64,000 nt of DNA from JAYYZW01 sp965217605 (GTDB taxonomy: Bacteria; Pseudomonadota; Gammaproteobacteria; Ga0077536): positions 248,001 through 312,000 of the forward strand of contig CBDCJB010000001.1 in assembly GCA_965217605.1 (NCBI GenBank), written 5' to 3'. Shown here in pieces: positions 1 to 9,749 of the stretch; within the stretch, counting starts at the first letter, position 1; the number at the start of each line of letters is the position of its first letter. The position numbers and the translations under genes are program-made. Under the pieces are notes generated by a model. It was not told the origin of the DNA. It searched no databases and saw only the letters and a program-made list of their open reading frames with translations.

Positions 1-181
1 CGACGACTATACGAGGCACCGCAGTTCCGTACAGGCGGGTCATGGCCATTTAGTGTCGACGAGACCACTTAAGTTCCTCAGTGACTCGATGGACAGGCTT
101 TGTTCGCCCTATACTCCGCGGGGGTAACTCTCCCCTCGTTGACGTTAGCCGTCCAACGTGGACCCATAAAGGACAGGTATT

Positions 182-880
182 GTGAACGCTAAACAACGAG
201 GCAAGAGCTTTATTAAACGGTCACTAAATTACCTTGGATATAACGTACTAAAACCATCAGCGCACAAGCAATTCAAGACGCACTATGAGTCGTTGGCGCA
301 TCTTCTGTACTTCAAAGAAATTTATGATTTAGTTACAGACTTGGAAGGAGATATCGTTGAGTGTGGCGTAGGCCATGGCCATAGCTTCTATAAGTTATGT
401 TGTTTAGCGTATTACGAAAACAAAGGGAGAAACATCTATGGTTTTGATTCCTTTGAAGGATTTCCAGAACCTTCTGAAGAGGATGCAAGTCCAAGGATTC
501 CGCTAAAGGGTGAGTGGAATGTCGCAACAGTTGAAACTATTGAACGGGTATTGACGGAAGCAGGAAGAATTGAGCCGTCATTCATTAAAAATAACGTGAA
601 ACTGGTAAAGGGTTTCTTTGAGGAAAGCCTAAGTAGATTTGACGGAGAAAGTATTGCTTTTTTACACCTGGATGTTGATCTGTATAAATCATACAAAGTA
701 ACTCTGGAATATTTTTGGCCTAAGGTTGCAAGGGGCGGGGTCGTTGCCTTCGATGAGTATGAAAATGCAACAGAGAAATTCCCTGGAGCCGCAAAAGCGA
801 TCGATGAGTTCTTCGGTTCTTTAGTAACTCAAATCCGATTTAACGAGCAAGCCAACCGATATTACATTGTGAAGTCGTGA
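182..880 (+). CDS. TylF/MycF-family SAM-dependent O-methyltransferase
   Basis: A 232-residue protein resembling the macrocin O-methyltransferase (TylF) family, which methylates sugar hydroxyls with S-adenosylmethionine and needs a divalent metal. The SAM-binding motif I is seen as VECGVGHGHS (about residues 60-69), followed by an acidic GFDSFEGFPE stretch and the metal-site segment LHLDVDLYKS with FDEY further on. Length is close to the family norm. The start is GTG, preceded by AAAGGACAGG. Base composition is clearly AT-richer than the neighbours, which suggests recent acquisition, for example from a surface-polysaccharide locus; the substrate cannot be told. It stands alone: the next gene begins 94 bases downstream and is unrelated. 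Confidence 0.8.
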   Translation: MNAKQRGKSFIKRSLNYLGYNVLKPSAHKQFKTHYESLAHLLYFKEIYDLVTDLEGDIVECGVGHGHSFYKLCCLAYYENKGRNIYGFDSFEGFPEPSEEDASPRIPLKGEWNVATVETIERVLTEAGRIEPSFIKNNVKLVKGFFEESLSRFDGESIAFLHLDVDLYKSYKVTLEYFWPKVARGGVVAFDEYENATEKFPGAAKAIDEFFGSLVTQIRFNEQANRYYIVKS

Positions 881-973
881 CCCGCACGAATCGGGTAGAC
901 TGCGCCGTCTTTCGCCACCGTTGCGCAAACGACCCGACCTCCCGAAGCACACATTCTGCAAGACCAACGCCAT

Positions 974-3289
974 ATGGACCCATTTGAGGCAACCTACGCT
1001 CGCTGGGTGCTGCGCAACCGGCTACTGGTGATCGTGGTTTGTCTCGGCATCGTGGCGGTACTCAGCCACGGCACGACCCGACTCGCGTTCGATACCAGCT
1101 ACCGGGCCTTTTTCAGCGACGATAATCCGGAGCTTCTTGCGTTCGAACGAATTGAGAACACCTACGTCAAGGATGACAACGTGATGCTCGTGCTCGCGCC
1201 TCGCGACGGCGACGTCTTCACGCGCAAGACACTGGCTGTGATTGAGGAACTGACCGAGGCGGCGTGGCAGATCCCATATTCCAACCGCGTGGACTCCATC
1301 ACGAACTTTCAGTTCACGGAAGCGGAGGAAGACGATCTGATCGTTCGCGACATGGTCAAAGACGCCATGTCGCTGGACCAAGCATCGCTCGATGGCGTGC
1401 GCCAAAACGTGCTGGCTGAACCGTCTCTGCGTAAGCGGCTCGTTTCGGAGCGGGGCCACGTCACGGGTATCAACATCACGACGCAGATGCAGGTGGAGGA
1501 ACGCGCGCACGCGTCTGAGGAAGTCGTCGAATTCGTGCGCGACATGATCGCCGAATTCAGGGCGCGTCATCCCGCCGTCGATGTCCACCTCACGGGCATG
1601 CTGATGATGGATCAGGCCTTCCTCGAAAGCGCCATGTACGATACGAAGGTGCTATTCCCGATCAGTCTGATCCTGATGGTCATACTGATGGCTCTGCTCG
1701 CCGGCGGCTTCTTCGGCACGCTGGTAACCGTGTTCATCATCCTGTGTTCCATCACTGCGGCCATGGGTGCCGGCGGATATATTGGCTTTCCCCTCACCGG
1801 CATGTCGACTTCGGTACCCATCATCATTCTCACGGTCGCCGTCGCCAACTGCGTCCACGTGCTCGTTACATTTGCCCACGGGCTGCACGAAGGGCAGGAC
1901 AAGCTTGCGGCGATGACCGAAAGCCTCCGCGTCAATCTTCAGCCGGTATCACTGGCGAGTGTGACCACCGCTATCGGCTTCCTGTCTATGAACTTCTCCG
2001 AGGTGCCACCCTTCGCGCATCTCGGGACGCAGGTTGCGATCGGCGTCGTCTTGTCATTCATCATGACCGTGTCGTTGCTGCCGGCGATGATGACCGCCTT
2101 GCCGGTGCACGCTCACAAAATAAAAGAGGATGACTACCGCAGAATGTCTCAGCTGGCCGATATCGTCATCGCCCGGAGCCGCATTCTGCTGATCGTCATG
2201 TCGGTGGTCATCGTCGCGGCCGTGTCGAACCTGCCGCGCAACGAGATCAACGACATCTTTCTCCACTACTTCGACGAGTCCATTCCCTTTCGTGCCGACA
2301 GCGACTTCATGATCGCGAACATGACGGGCATCGACTTCATCAACTACTCCGTGCACTCGGGCAGTTCGGGCGGCATCAGCGATCCTGCGTTTCAAACGGA
2401 TGTCGAGCGCTTCGCGGAGTGGTTTGAATTGCAGCGTGAGACCATTCACGTCGAACGCTTCACGAATTTTATGAAGCGTCTGAACAAGAACATGCACGGC
2501 GACGACGAGGCCTACTATTCCCTGCCTTCGGATCGGGAACTCTCCGCGCAGTATCTTCTGCTGTACGAAATGTCGCTACCCTATGGGCTGGATCTGAACA
2601 ACCAGATCAATATCGACAAGTCTGAAACCAAACTGACCGTGACAATCGATGTCATCTCGAGTCAGGAGATGATCGACTTCAACAAACGTGCACTGACATG
2701 GGCCGCGGAAAACGCTCCTTCCTTCACCCGTACGGAAAGTGCCGGCGTCAACCTGATGTTCGCCTACATCGGTCAGCGAAATAATTACTCGATGATCATC
2801 GGAACAGCGGTTGCGCTCTTTTTGATTTCATTCGTTCTCGTGGCGGCGCTGCGCTCGGTCAAAATTGGCATGCTGAGCCTGCGCCCGAACCTCGCGCCAG
2901 CCGCCGTCGCTTTCGGCGTCTGGGGCATCTTCGTTGGCGAAGTCGGGCTGTCGCTATCGATCGTAGCCGGTATGACCTTTGGCATCGTCGTCGACGACTC
3001 GGTGCATTTCCTGTCGAAGTACCTGCGCGCGCGCCGGGAAAATGATCTGAATGCGGAGGAAGCGGTGCGTTACGCCTTCCGCACCGTGGGTCGGGCGCTG
3101 GTGGTCACGACCATCGTCCTCGTCATCGGCTTCGCTGTGCTCGCGACATCCAAGTTCGCGATGAATTCGGACATGGGCCTCATGACGGGAGGCATCATCT
3201 CGATTGCGCTCGCTACGGTTTTCCTGATGCTGCCGCCGCTGCTCATCCGGCTGGAGGCAGATCGTGCGGAGATCAGTTCAAGCCCCTAA
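974..3289 (+). CDS. MMPL/RND-superfamily exporter
   Basis: A 771-residue inner-membrane protein with the MMPL/RND layout: one N-terminal membrane helix (about residues 15-33), a large periplasmic loop, a bundle of about five helices (about 225-380), a second helix near 400-420, a second periplasmic loop, and a final five-helix bundle (about 600-760). The segment GIVVDDSVHFLSKY in the second bundle is the usual acidic proton-relay region of this family. Such proteins export lipids, hopanoids or hydrophobic compounds by proton antiport. No membrane-fusion or outer-membrane partner lies beside it. The substrate is unknown. Start is ATG at 974. Confidence 0.85.
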   Translation: MDPFEATYARWVLRNRLLVIVVCLGIVAVLSHGTTRLAFDTSYRAFFSDDNPELLAFERIENTYVKDDNVMLVLAPRDGDVFTRKTLAVIEELTEAAWQIPYSNRVDSITNFQFTEAEEDDLIVRDMVKDAMSLDQASLDGVRQNVLAEPSLRKRLVSERGHVTGINITTQMQVEERAHASEEVVEFVRDMIAEFRARHPAVDVHLTGMLMMDQAFLESAMYDTKVLFPISLILMVILMALLAGGFFGTLVTVFIILCSITAAMGAGGYIGFPLTGMSTSVPIIILTVAVANCVHVLVTFAHGLHEGQDKLAAMTESLRVNLQPVSLASVTTAIGFLSMNFSEVPPFAHLGTQVAIGVVLSFIMTVSLLPAMMTALPVHAHKIKEDDYRRMSQLADIVIARSRILLIVMSVVIVAAVSNLPRNEINDIFLHYFDESIPFRADSDFMIANMTGIDFINYSVHSGSSGGISDPAFQTDVERFAEWFELQRETIHVERFTNFMKRLNKNMHGDDEAYYSLPSDRELSAQYLLLYEMSLPYGLDLNNQINIDKSETKLTVTIDVISSQEMIDFNKRALTWAAENAPSFTRTESAGVNLMFAYIGQRNNYSMIIGTAVALFLISFVLVAALRSVKIGMLSLRPNLAPAAVAFGVWGIFVGEVGLSLSIVAGMTFGIVVDDSVHFLSKYLRARRENDLNAEEAVRYAFRTVGRALVVTTIVLVIGFAVLATSKFAMNSDMGLMTGGIISIALATVFLMLPPLLIRLEADRAEISSSP

Positions 3290-3559
3290 ACGTTTTGGTA
3301 ATCCGATGCACATGGTTTTACCCCGCTGTCGTTCCTGAAAAATCATACAGGCCTCTCTAAGCCGCTATTCGAATGTATTCAAACTAAAGGCGACCGGCCC
3401 AAGGAAGGGAGACTAAGAAAAATCGACTCGCGCCCCGCCTCAATCATTACAAGGCAGTTCAGACGCGCGCTCGATCAATCGCGTCGCAGTCCTGACCATT
3501 GCGGGGCGGCCCGTGCTGGCGATACCATCTACACTCCATCAAATCGACCCTTAAACGGT

Positions 3560-4774
3560 ATGAATGATCCCGAAAGGTATTCGCACAAGTGGACTCTCGA
3601 TTACCCCGAACTCGGCACGGGGCCGGTCAGCACGGAGGCTTTAACCTCGGAAGCGTATTTCGAACGTGAGCGCGACGCCGTTTTCCGGTGCAACTGGCTC
3701 AACGTCGGCCGCGTCGAGGATATCCCGGAACCGGGGGACTACATTACGAAAGATCTCGCGGTCTGCAATGCGTCCGTCATCGTCGTACGCGGGGATGACG
3801 GCGCATTGAGGGCATTTCACAATGTCTGCCGGCATCGCGCAAACAAGCTCGCGTGGGACGAACAAGGCAGCCGCCAATCGTTCAAGTGCAGAAACCACGG
3901 CTGGACCTACGGACTCGACGGTAAGCTCAAGTTCGTTACGGACGAGGGCCGGTTTTACGATGTCGACAAGGACGCGAACGGCCTGGTCGCGGTCCACGTC
4001 GACGACTGGAATGGTTTCATTTTCATCAACTTGATGCCCGAACCTGCGCAGAGCCTGCGGGAATATCTAGGCAAAATCGCCGATCGGCTCGACGACTATC
4101 CGTTTGCAGAGATGTCCGAGAACTATTCGCACCGCTGTGTGCTCAACGCCAACTGGAAGACCGGGATGTATGCCTTTAACGAGGTCTATCACCTTAGCTT
4201 CGTGCATTCGAAAACCGCCGGAACCTTGGTCACCAACAAAGAGAACCGTTTCGGCCGCCCGGTCTGGGTCGAGCTCGGCGAACGCCACGAAACGCTGTCG
4301 ACGTACAACAATCCCGACCACAAGCCGAGCGCGGTCGAGGCACTCTCGTACAAATACGGGCCGTCCTTCGCGGAGGGGGCCCGCGCGTGCCCCGGGGTGA
4401 ACCCCTCGGACGAAGAAAATTGGTCGCTCGATATCAACGTTTGTTTTCCGAATTTTTACGTGGATGTCTTCAGTGGATCCTATTTCACCTACAACTTCTG
4501 GCCGCTGTCGCACCGCACGACGTACTGGGAATACCGCAACTACTATCGCCCCGCTGAGAACGCAGCCCACCGATTTACCAACGAACTCAGCCGCGTGTGG
4601 ATGCGCGAATTCTTAATCGAGGATATCAAGGCGATCGAACAGGTGCAGAAGGGGCTGGATACCGCGGCCGTGAACCAGATCCATCTCAGCGATTCCGAGG
4701 TATGCATCCGTCATCACCTGAAAACGGTCGATGACCACGTCAATGGCATGACGACCGCGACGCAGGGGAACTGA
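3560..4774 (+). CDS. Rieske non-heme iron oxygenase, alpha subunit
   Basis: A 404-residue aromatic-ring-hydroxylating-dioxygenase-type large subunit. The Rieske [2Fe-2S] ligands are visible as Cys90-x-His92 and Cys110-x2-His113. The catalytic iron site follows as Glu208-x2-His211-x4-His216 in the segment FNEVYHLSFVH, and the third carboxylate ligand is probably the Asp in EDIKAIEQVQKG near residue 355. Family members insert oxygen into aromatics, quaternary amines or steroids and need a separate reductase, which is absent here. Its stop is one base before the ATG of the next small gene, so the two are probably translationally coupled. The substrate cannot be inferred from sequence alone. Confidence 0.9.
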   Translation: MNDPERYSHKWTLDYPELGTGPVSTEALTSEAYFERERDAVFRCNWLNVGRVEDIPEPGDYITKDLAVCNASVIVVRGDDGALRAFHNVCRHRANKLAWDEQGSRQSFKCRNHGWTYGLDGKLKFVTDEGRFYDVDKDANGLVAVHVDDWNGFIFINLMPEPAQSLREYLGKIADRLDDYPFAEMSENYSHRCVLNANWKTGMYAFNEVYHLSFVHSKTAGTLVTNKENRFGRPVWVELGERHETLSTYNNPDHKPSAVEALSYKYGPSFAEGARACPGVNPSDEENWSLDINVCFPNFYVDVFSGSYFTYNFWPLSHRTTYWEYRNYYRPAENAAHRFTNELSRVWMREFLIEDIKAIEQVQKGLDTAAVNQIHLSDSEVCIRHHLKTVDDHVNGMTTATQGN

Positions 4775-4775
4775 G

Positions 4776-5144
4776 ATGGCCGGGCAGAAAACGGAAACCG
4801 CGCGCTTGCCCGACGGCTTCGGGGCGCTCGAGGCGCTGGTCGAAGAGGGCTGGGCGCTCGGAACCTGGCCTGAGAGAAACGCGAAGCGCTACGCGAGCAA
4901 CATGGCGGAGCTGCAGTCGTTCTACGACCAGTTGATGCAACACGCGGAGCGCGCGCTCGCCTATTTGGCCACGAAGAAACTCGACGATTTGGCACCCTCC
5001 GATCGCACGCTGCTCGAGTTGTTGCTGATGCTCACTGAGGCGTCGTTTCCCGTTGAACGCTACGGTCAGGTACCGACCCCGGACGGCTACGATACGGCGT
5101 GCTTCCCCGAGTGGAACCCGCGCCTCCCCGGCCCCGTCCCCTGA
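4776..5144 (+). CDS. Small protein coupled to the Rieske oxygenase, function unknown
   Basis: A 122-residue soluble, probably mostly helical protein beginning one base after the stop of the oxygenase. No catalytic motif is recognised. The N-terminal half is rich in Glu, Arg and Ala, and the C-terminal 30 residues are Pro-rich and likely unstructured. It is shorter than, and does not look like, the usual beta subunit of ring-hydroxylating dioxygenases (about 160-190 residues, NTF2 fold) or a ferredoxin, since it lacks the cysteine pattern. The tight spacing argues it is a real gene that works with the oxygenase, perhaps as an accessory or stabilising subunit; that role is inference. Confidence 0.6.
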   Translation: MAGQKTETARLPDGFGALEALVEEGWALGTWPERNAKRYASNMAELQSFYDQLMQHAERALAYLATKKLDDLAPSDRTLLELLLMLTEASFPVERYGQVPTPDGYDTACFPEWNPRLPGPVP

Positions 5145-5363
5145 GACCGCCGCCTTCCGACCCGCTAAAGTCCCACCGAGAGCCGACTGCAAGCCGATGT
5201 ACGGCGTGAAAAATAAATGTGTCCTGCTGCCAATTGTCGGAATTATCTTCCACAGAATCTTTGGATTATGACTCCATCCTCATCTTGACCGCATTCGCTG
5301 GTTTGCACAGCGGGACTCGTTAGATAGGATTGTCACTCAACTACGTATGACACGGGTAGATTG

Positions 5364-7730
5364 ATGACTGGGATTGGCAAACCTGTACGGCGCAAGGAAG
5401 ACCGGCGCTTTATCACGGGCGCGGGAACATACACGAGCGATGTCAAGTATTCCGACCAGGCACATCTCTATATCGTGCGTGCGCAAACTGCACATGCCCG
5501 GATACGTGGCATCGACACATCCGCGGCACGGGCCGTAGAAGGTATCGTCGCCGTCTACGTAGCTGCGGATCTCGATGCCGGCGGGATAAAAGATATGCAG
5601 CCGGGCTGGATCATCTACAACCCTGATGGGTCTCCAATGCATGAAGCCCCACGTGAAGCGTTGGCACGTGAGCGTATCCGTTATGTCGGGCAACCGGTAG
5701 CGGCTGTGATCGCTGAATCCAGTTCGCTTGCGAAAGACGCAGCCGAACTAATCGAACTCGATCTCGAGGAATTGCCGGCCGTTGTAAATATAGCCGACGC
5801 AAATAGTGCGAATGCCCCGAAGGTTTGGGACCACATCTCTGCTAACCAATGCTTCGAATGGATCATCGGCAATGGTGAAACGGCAGATGAGGCATTCGCG
5901 TCGGCAGCTCAAACGGTGGAGGCTGATGTCATTCAGAATCGTCTGGTGCCCAATGCGCTCGAAACGCGCGCAGTTGTCGCCACGCATGATGCAAGCAACG
6001 ATGAATTTACGCTTCATGTGGCGCACCAGAATCCACATCTTTTACGGACTTGGACGTGCGCACATACGTTGCCGGTCCCGGAATCCAGATTGCGGATCAT
6101 TTCGGCCGACGTTGGCGGTGGTTTTGGCTCCAAGATCTATCAATACTCAGAGGACCTGGTTGCTTTATTTGCAGCTAAAGCTTTGGGTCGACCGGTGAAA
6201 TGGGTGGCCGAACGCAGCGAAGCGTTCGTTTCCGATGCCCACTGCCGCGACCACGTAACTCATGCAAGCTTGGCGCTGGATTCCGATGGAAAGTTTTTGG
6301 CGCTGCGCGTCGATACTGATGCCAATTTGGGTGCTGCGCTATCGAATTACGGTGCGGCCATTCCGACCGTTTTCTACGCCACTATGCTTTCGGGTGTTTA
6401 CAAGATCCCGGCTATCGCAGTAAGAGTGCGCGGCATAATGACGAATACGGTGCCGACGGACGCATACCGTGGTGCCGGACGCCCGGAAGCAACGTATCTA
6501 CTCGAGCGTCTGGTCGATCTCGCCGCGGAGGCAACCGGTATCGATCGCATCGAGATCAGGCGACGGAATTTTATTCCGCAGTCGGCCTTCCCATACCAGA
6601 CGCCTCTGGGACTCGTTTATGACGAAGGCGCATACGACGAATGCGTCGACCGCGCATTGGAAAGCGCAGACATGAACGGGTACGACGCACGCAAGGCGGC
6701 ATCACAGGCCGCCGGCAAGCTGCGTGGATTAGGTGTCATCGTCTATACCGAGCAAGCCGGCGCGGCGCCTTCCCAGGCGGCGATCGCTTTCGGCGCGGGA
6801 CACGCATTTTTCGAGGTTGCGACCATCCGAGTAAATCCGGACGGATCGGTGCGCGTCCTTACCGGCGCACACAGCCACGGGCAGAGTCACGAGACATCGT
6901 TTGCCCAAATCGTTTCGGAGCATCTTGGCCTACCTCTGGACGAGATCGAAGTAATCCACGGTGATACCAATCAACTGCCGTTTGGCATAGGAACATACGG
7001 ATCGCGCTCAATCAGCGCAGGCGGCAGCGCGGTGCTCTTAGGCACCGGGAAAATCATCGCCAAGGGCAAAAAGATCGCGGCACATATGCTCGAAGGGGAG
7101 GCCGACGATATCGAATTCATCGACGGCTTTTTCAAACTCAAGGAGTCTGACCGTATCTTGTCGTTCAAAGAGATTGCGCGCGAAGCGTATGTTCCGGGGA
7201 ACTATCCGTTGGACCAGCTCGAGCCCGGGCTTGAAGAAACCACCTTCTTCGACCCACCGAACTTCTCTTTTCCGGCCGGCTGCCATATTTGCGAGGTCGA
7301 AATCGAACCACAGACCGGCGAGACAAGGGTCGATCGTTACACCGTCTGCGATGATTTCGGCGTAGTGATCAATCCGATGGTCGTGCACGGTCAGATCCAT
7401 GGCGGCCTGGCGCAGGGCATTGGTCAGGCGCTGCTCGAAAATGCGGTATACGATGCTGCTTCAGGCCAACCGCTGAGTGCGTCCTTCCTCGATTACGCTA
7501 TGCCACGTGCGGATGATCTCCCGGCATTCGAAGTTTCGGAATTAGATACGTTCTCGATATCAAATCCACTAGGCGCTAAGGGTGCCGGTGAAGCGGGGAC
7601 CATTGGTGCACCGATTACAGTCATGAACGCCATTTTCGATGCGCTCAAACCCGTCGGTGTCACCGACCTTTCCATGCCGGCAACACCCGTGAAGATCTGG
7701 TCGGCTATTCAAGCGGCAAACACGACCTAG
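5364..7730 (+). CDS. Form-II CoxL-like molybdopterin-binding oxidoreductase, large subunit
   Basis: A 788-residue protein of the xanthine dehydrogenase/CO dehydrogenase large-subunit family. The active-site loop reads AYRGAGR (residues 367-373), the signature of form-II CoxL-like proteins; form I (true CO dehydrogenase) has AYxCSFR. Other family marks are GGGFGSK (Mo-cofactor loop), the GSRSISAGGSA stretch and GAKGAGEAG near the C-terminus with the conserved catalytic Glu. These enzymes hydroxylate aldehydes, purines or heterocycles and normally work with an FAD subunit and a 2x[2Fe-2S] subunit; neither is encoded nearby, so it is an orphan in this window. The ATG at 5364 is preferred over an adjacent TTG. 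The following PQQ dehydrogenase starts 103 bases downstream. Confidence 0.88.
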   Translation: MTGIGKPVRRKEDRRFITGAGTYTSDVKYSDQAHLYIVRAQTAHARIRGIDTSAARAVEGIVAVYVAADLDAGGIKDMQPGWIIYNPDGSPMHEAPREALARERIRYVGQPVAAVIAESSSLAKDAAELIELDLEELPAVVNIADANSANAPKVWDHISANQCFEWIIGNGETADEAFASAAQTVEADVIQNRLVPNALETRAVVATHDASNDEFTLHVAHQNPHLLRTWTCAHTLPVPESRLRIISADVGGGFGSKIYQYSEDLVALFAAKALGRPVKWVAERSEAFVSDAHCRDHVTHASLALDSDGKFLALRVDTDANLGAALSNYGAAIPTVFYATMLSGVYKIPAIAVRVRGIMTNTVPTDAYRGAGRPEATYLLERLVDLAAEATGIDRIEIRRRNFIPQSAFPYQTPLGLVYDEGAYDECVDRALESADMNGYDARKAASQAAGKLRGLGVIVYTEQAGAAPSQAAIAFGAGHAFFEVATIRVNPDGSVRVLTGAHSHGQSHETSFAQIVSEHLGLPLDEIEVIHGDTNQLPFGIGTYGSRSISAGGSAVLLGTGKIIAKGKKIAAHMLEGEADDIEFIDGFFKLKESDRILSFKEIAREAYVPGNYPLDQLEPGLEETTFFDPPNFSFPAGCHICEVEIEPQTGETRVDRYTVCDDFGVVINPMVVHGQIHGGLAQGIGQALLENAVYDAASGQPLSASFLDYAMPRADDLPAFEVSELDTFSISNPLGAKGAGEAGTIGAPITVMNAIFDALKPVGVTDLSMPATPVKIWSAIQAANTT

Positions 7731-7766
7731 TGTGCTGTCCCGCCTAAAGCGTCCCACCTTATGCTT

Positions 7767-7833
7767 TATTTGTTATGCTCACGGGACTGCCCTCGGATTA
7801 ACAACCAATAAGACGATGTCTGGAGATCGGACC
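7767..7833 (+). promoter_or_regulatory. Conserved leader of PQQ dehydrogenase A
   Basis: The 67 bases before the start codon match, with very few changes, the leader of paralog C (47555-47620); the inner half also matches the leader of paralog B. It contains a possible -10-like TATGCT and the ribosome-binding sequence GGAGA at 7822-7826, correctly placed for the ATG at 7834. An in-frame ATG six codons upstream is also conserved but has no good Shine-Dalgarno sequence. Shared leaders suggest shared regulation, or simply recent duplication. Confidence 0.55.
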
Positions 7834-9705
7834 ATGCGCAATCCGCACCTGTTACCCCTGTTTGTAATCCTCTTCGCGGCGACGGCCGTGTCAGCCGATC
7901 CCGCAGCCAAAAAATCGGGGGGACCGGACGCCAAAAAGATCTACGCCGAACGCTGCGCCGAATGCCACACGCGCGCCGCGTTTTCGCCTGACCTAAACGC
8001 GTTGTCGAACCTGACCGCGGAAGAGGCGCACAAGGAGCTGTGGTGGGGCGTGATGATGCAGTTCACCAATGGCCTGGACGATCAGGAGCGATGGGAGCTG
8101 GCCAAGTTCGTCACCAGTCACAAACCGGACAGCGAAAAGGACCCGCGCGGCCACGGCGTCACCATGTGCAAGGACAAGACGCCGCTGGCGCCCGATGCCA
8201 AGCATGACTGGCCCGGATTGTCGAAGGACAACCGCTTCCACAGGCATGCGACCAACTCGAAGTTCACCGCCGCGGGCATGAAGAACCTCAAGCTCAAGTG
8301 GGCCGTGGGGTTTCCGCAGGTCCATGCGTTTAATGGTGGCGGGCACCCAGTCTCCGTCGTCGGCGACAGCGTGTTCGTGGGTAATCTCAATCACTGGGTC
8401 TACTCGTTCGATGCGGGCTCCGGATGCGCGAACTGGGCGTTCCAGGCCGAATGGCGGATTCGATCGAACATCGCCGTGCACGACGGTATCGCCGTATTCG
8501 GCGATACCGGGGCGAACGTCTACGGCGTGAACGCGGAAACCGGCCAGCTGCTCTGGCGCGACAAAGCGGATTGGACGCCGACCGCCCGCGTTTCGGGTAA
8601 CGTGACGGCGCACGACGGCGTCGTCTACGTGCCCATATCCAACCTGCAGGAAGTGCTCAACATGGGCGGCAGGACCTTGGAATTCCCGTGCTGTACGGCT
8701 CGCGGCGCAATCGTCGCCTATGACATACGCACCGGTGAGCGCAAGTGGAGGACCTATACCATTGACCAGGAGCCCGGGTATATCGGCACGACCAAAGCCG
8801 GCACCAATCGCTACGGCCCCTCAGGCGTCACGGTGTTCTCGGCGATCACGGTCGACGACAAGCGCGGCCTCATATACGTGCCGACCGCGAACCAGATGAC
8901 CGAGCCGGTCGTGCCCGAATCCGACTCCGTGATCGCGTTCGACGTGAAAACGGGCGCCAAACGCTGGGTGACTTCACTGGCGCCCGAGCAGATGGGCGGC
9001 CAGGACGTCTACCACCTGGGCTGCGAAGCGTGGGTCGATGAAGAGCGGAAAACCTGCTCGCCCTTGAACCCGAAGGGACACGGTGACCGGGATATCGTGT
9101 CGCCCGTGGTGCTGGTGAACCGATCGGACGGTAAGGAGGTCCTCATGGCCGGATCCAAGGACGGCATGCTTTACGCGTTGGATCCGGACGCCAGCGGCAA
9201 AGTCCTGTGGCAGATCCGCCTCGGCAAAGGCGGCGAGGTCGGCGGCATCCAGTGGGGCTTTGCGAGCGATGGCAAGAATGTGTACGTACCCGTCAACGAT
9301 ATGGATGCGGACATGAAGGGGGACGGCTCGTTCACGGCGGTCGATCTCGTGAACGGTCAACAGGTATGGCGCGTTGAGAAAATGACACCCGTGTGTGAGG
9401 GTAAGCCGACGCCGCCGTGCAGCAATGCCTTCGGCTTGCCCAGTACCGTGGCGAACGACGTCGTTTTCACGGGCGCCGCCGACGGCGTGCTGCGCGCCTA
9501 CAATACTGCGACCGGGGAGCTGGTGTGGACCTTCGATACGGTGCGCGACTATGAAACCGTCAACGATCACAAGGGCTACGGCGGGAGTGTGGGCTTCGGC
9601 GGGCCGGTCATCGTGAAGAATCGGATGTTCGTGTCATCCGGCCTGGACTATGCGAATTTCGGGATGGCCGGAAACGTCCTGCTCGCGTTCGAGCTCGACG
9701 AATAG
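7834..9705 (+). CDS. Cytochrome c-PQQ quinoprotein dehydrogenase (paralog A)
   Basis: A 623-residue exported oxidoreductase with a cleavable N-terminal signal (cut near ...VSA-DP, residues 20-22). An N-terminal cytochrome c domain carries the heme motif Cys41-Ala-Glu-Cys44-His45, followed by a PQQ-type beta-propeller. The vicinal Cys286-Cys287 pair is the hallmark disulfide of quinoprotein alcohol dehydrogenases. The order heme domain then propeller resembles polyvinyl-alcohol-dehydrogenase-type enzymes (about 640 residues). It should oxidise an alcohol in the periplasm and pass electrons to its own heme. GGAGA sits before the ATG at 7834. It is one of three close paralogs in this window; no PQQ biosynthesis gene is nearby. 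The substrate is unknown. Confidence 0.85.
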   Translation: MRNPHLLPLFVILFAATAVSADPAAKKSGGPDAKKIYAERCAECHTRAAFSPDLNALSNLTAEEAHKELWWGVMMQFTNGLDDQERWELAKFVTSHKPDSEKDPRGHGVTMCKDKTPLAPDAKHDWPGLSKDNRFHRHATNSKFTAAGMKNLKLKWAVGFPQVHAFNGGGHPVSVVGDSVFVGNLNHWVYSFDAGSGCANWAFQAEWRIRSNIAVHDGIAVFGDTGANVYGVNAETGQLLWRDKADWTPTARVSGNVTAHDGVVYVPISNLQEVLNMGGRTLEFPCCTARGAIVAYDIRTGERKWRTYTIDQEPGYIGTTKAGTNRYGPSGVTVFSAITVDDKRGLIYVPTANQMTEPVVPESDSVIAFDVKTGAKRWVTSLAPEQMGGQDVYHLGCEAWVDEERKTCSPLNPKGHGDRDIVSPVVLVNRSDGKEVLMAGSKDGMLYALDPDASGKVLWQIRLGKGGEVGGIQWGFASDGKNVYVPVNDMDADMKGDGSFTAVDLVNGQQVWRVEKMTPVCEGKPTPPCSNAFGLPSTVANDVVFTGAADGVLRAYNTATGELVWTFDTVRDYETVNDHKGYGGSVGFGGPVIVKNRMFVSSGLDYANFGMAGNVLLAFELDE

Positions 9706-9749
9706 GGTGACGTGACGGCCGGTGTGAAGTAATCGTTTGACATAGTCCG

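Noticed and set aside
3290..3559. Possible regulatory RNA between the exporter and the Rieske gene
   Set aside because: No stable stem, terminator or motif that stands out; left as plain intergenic DNA.
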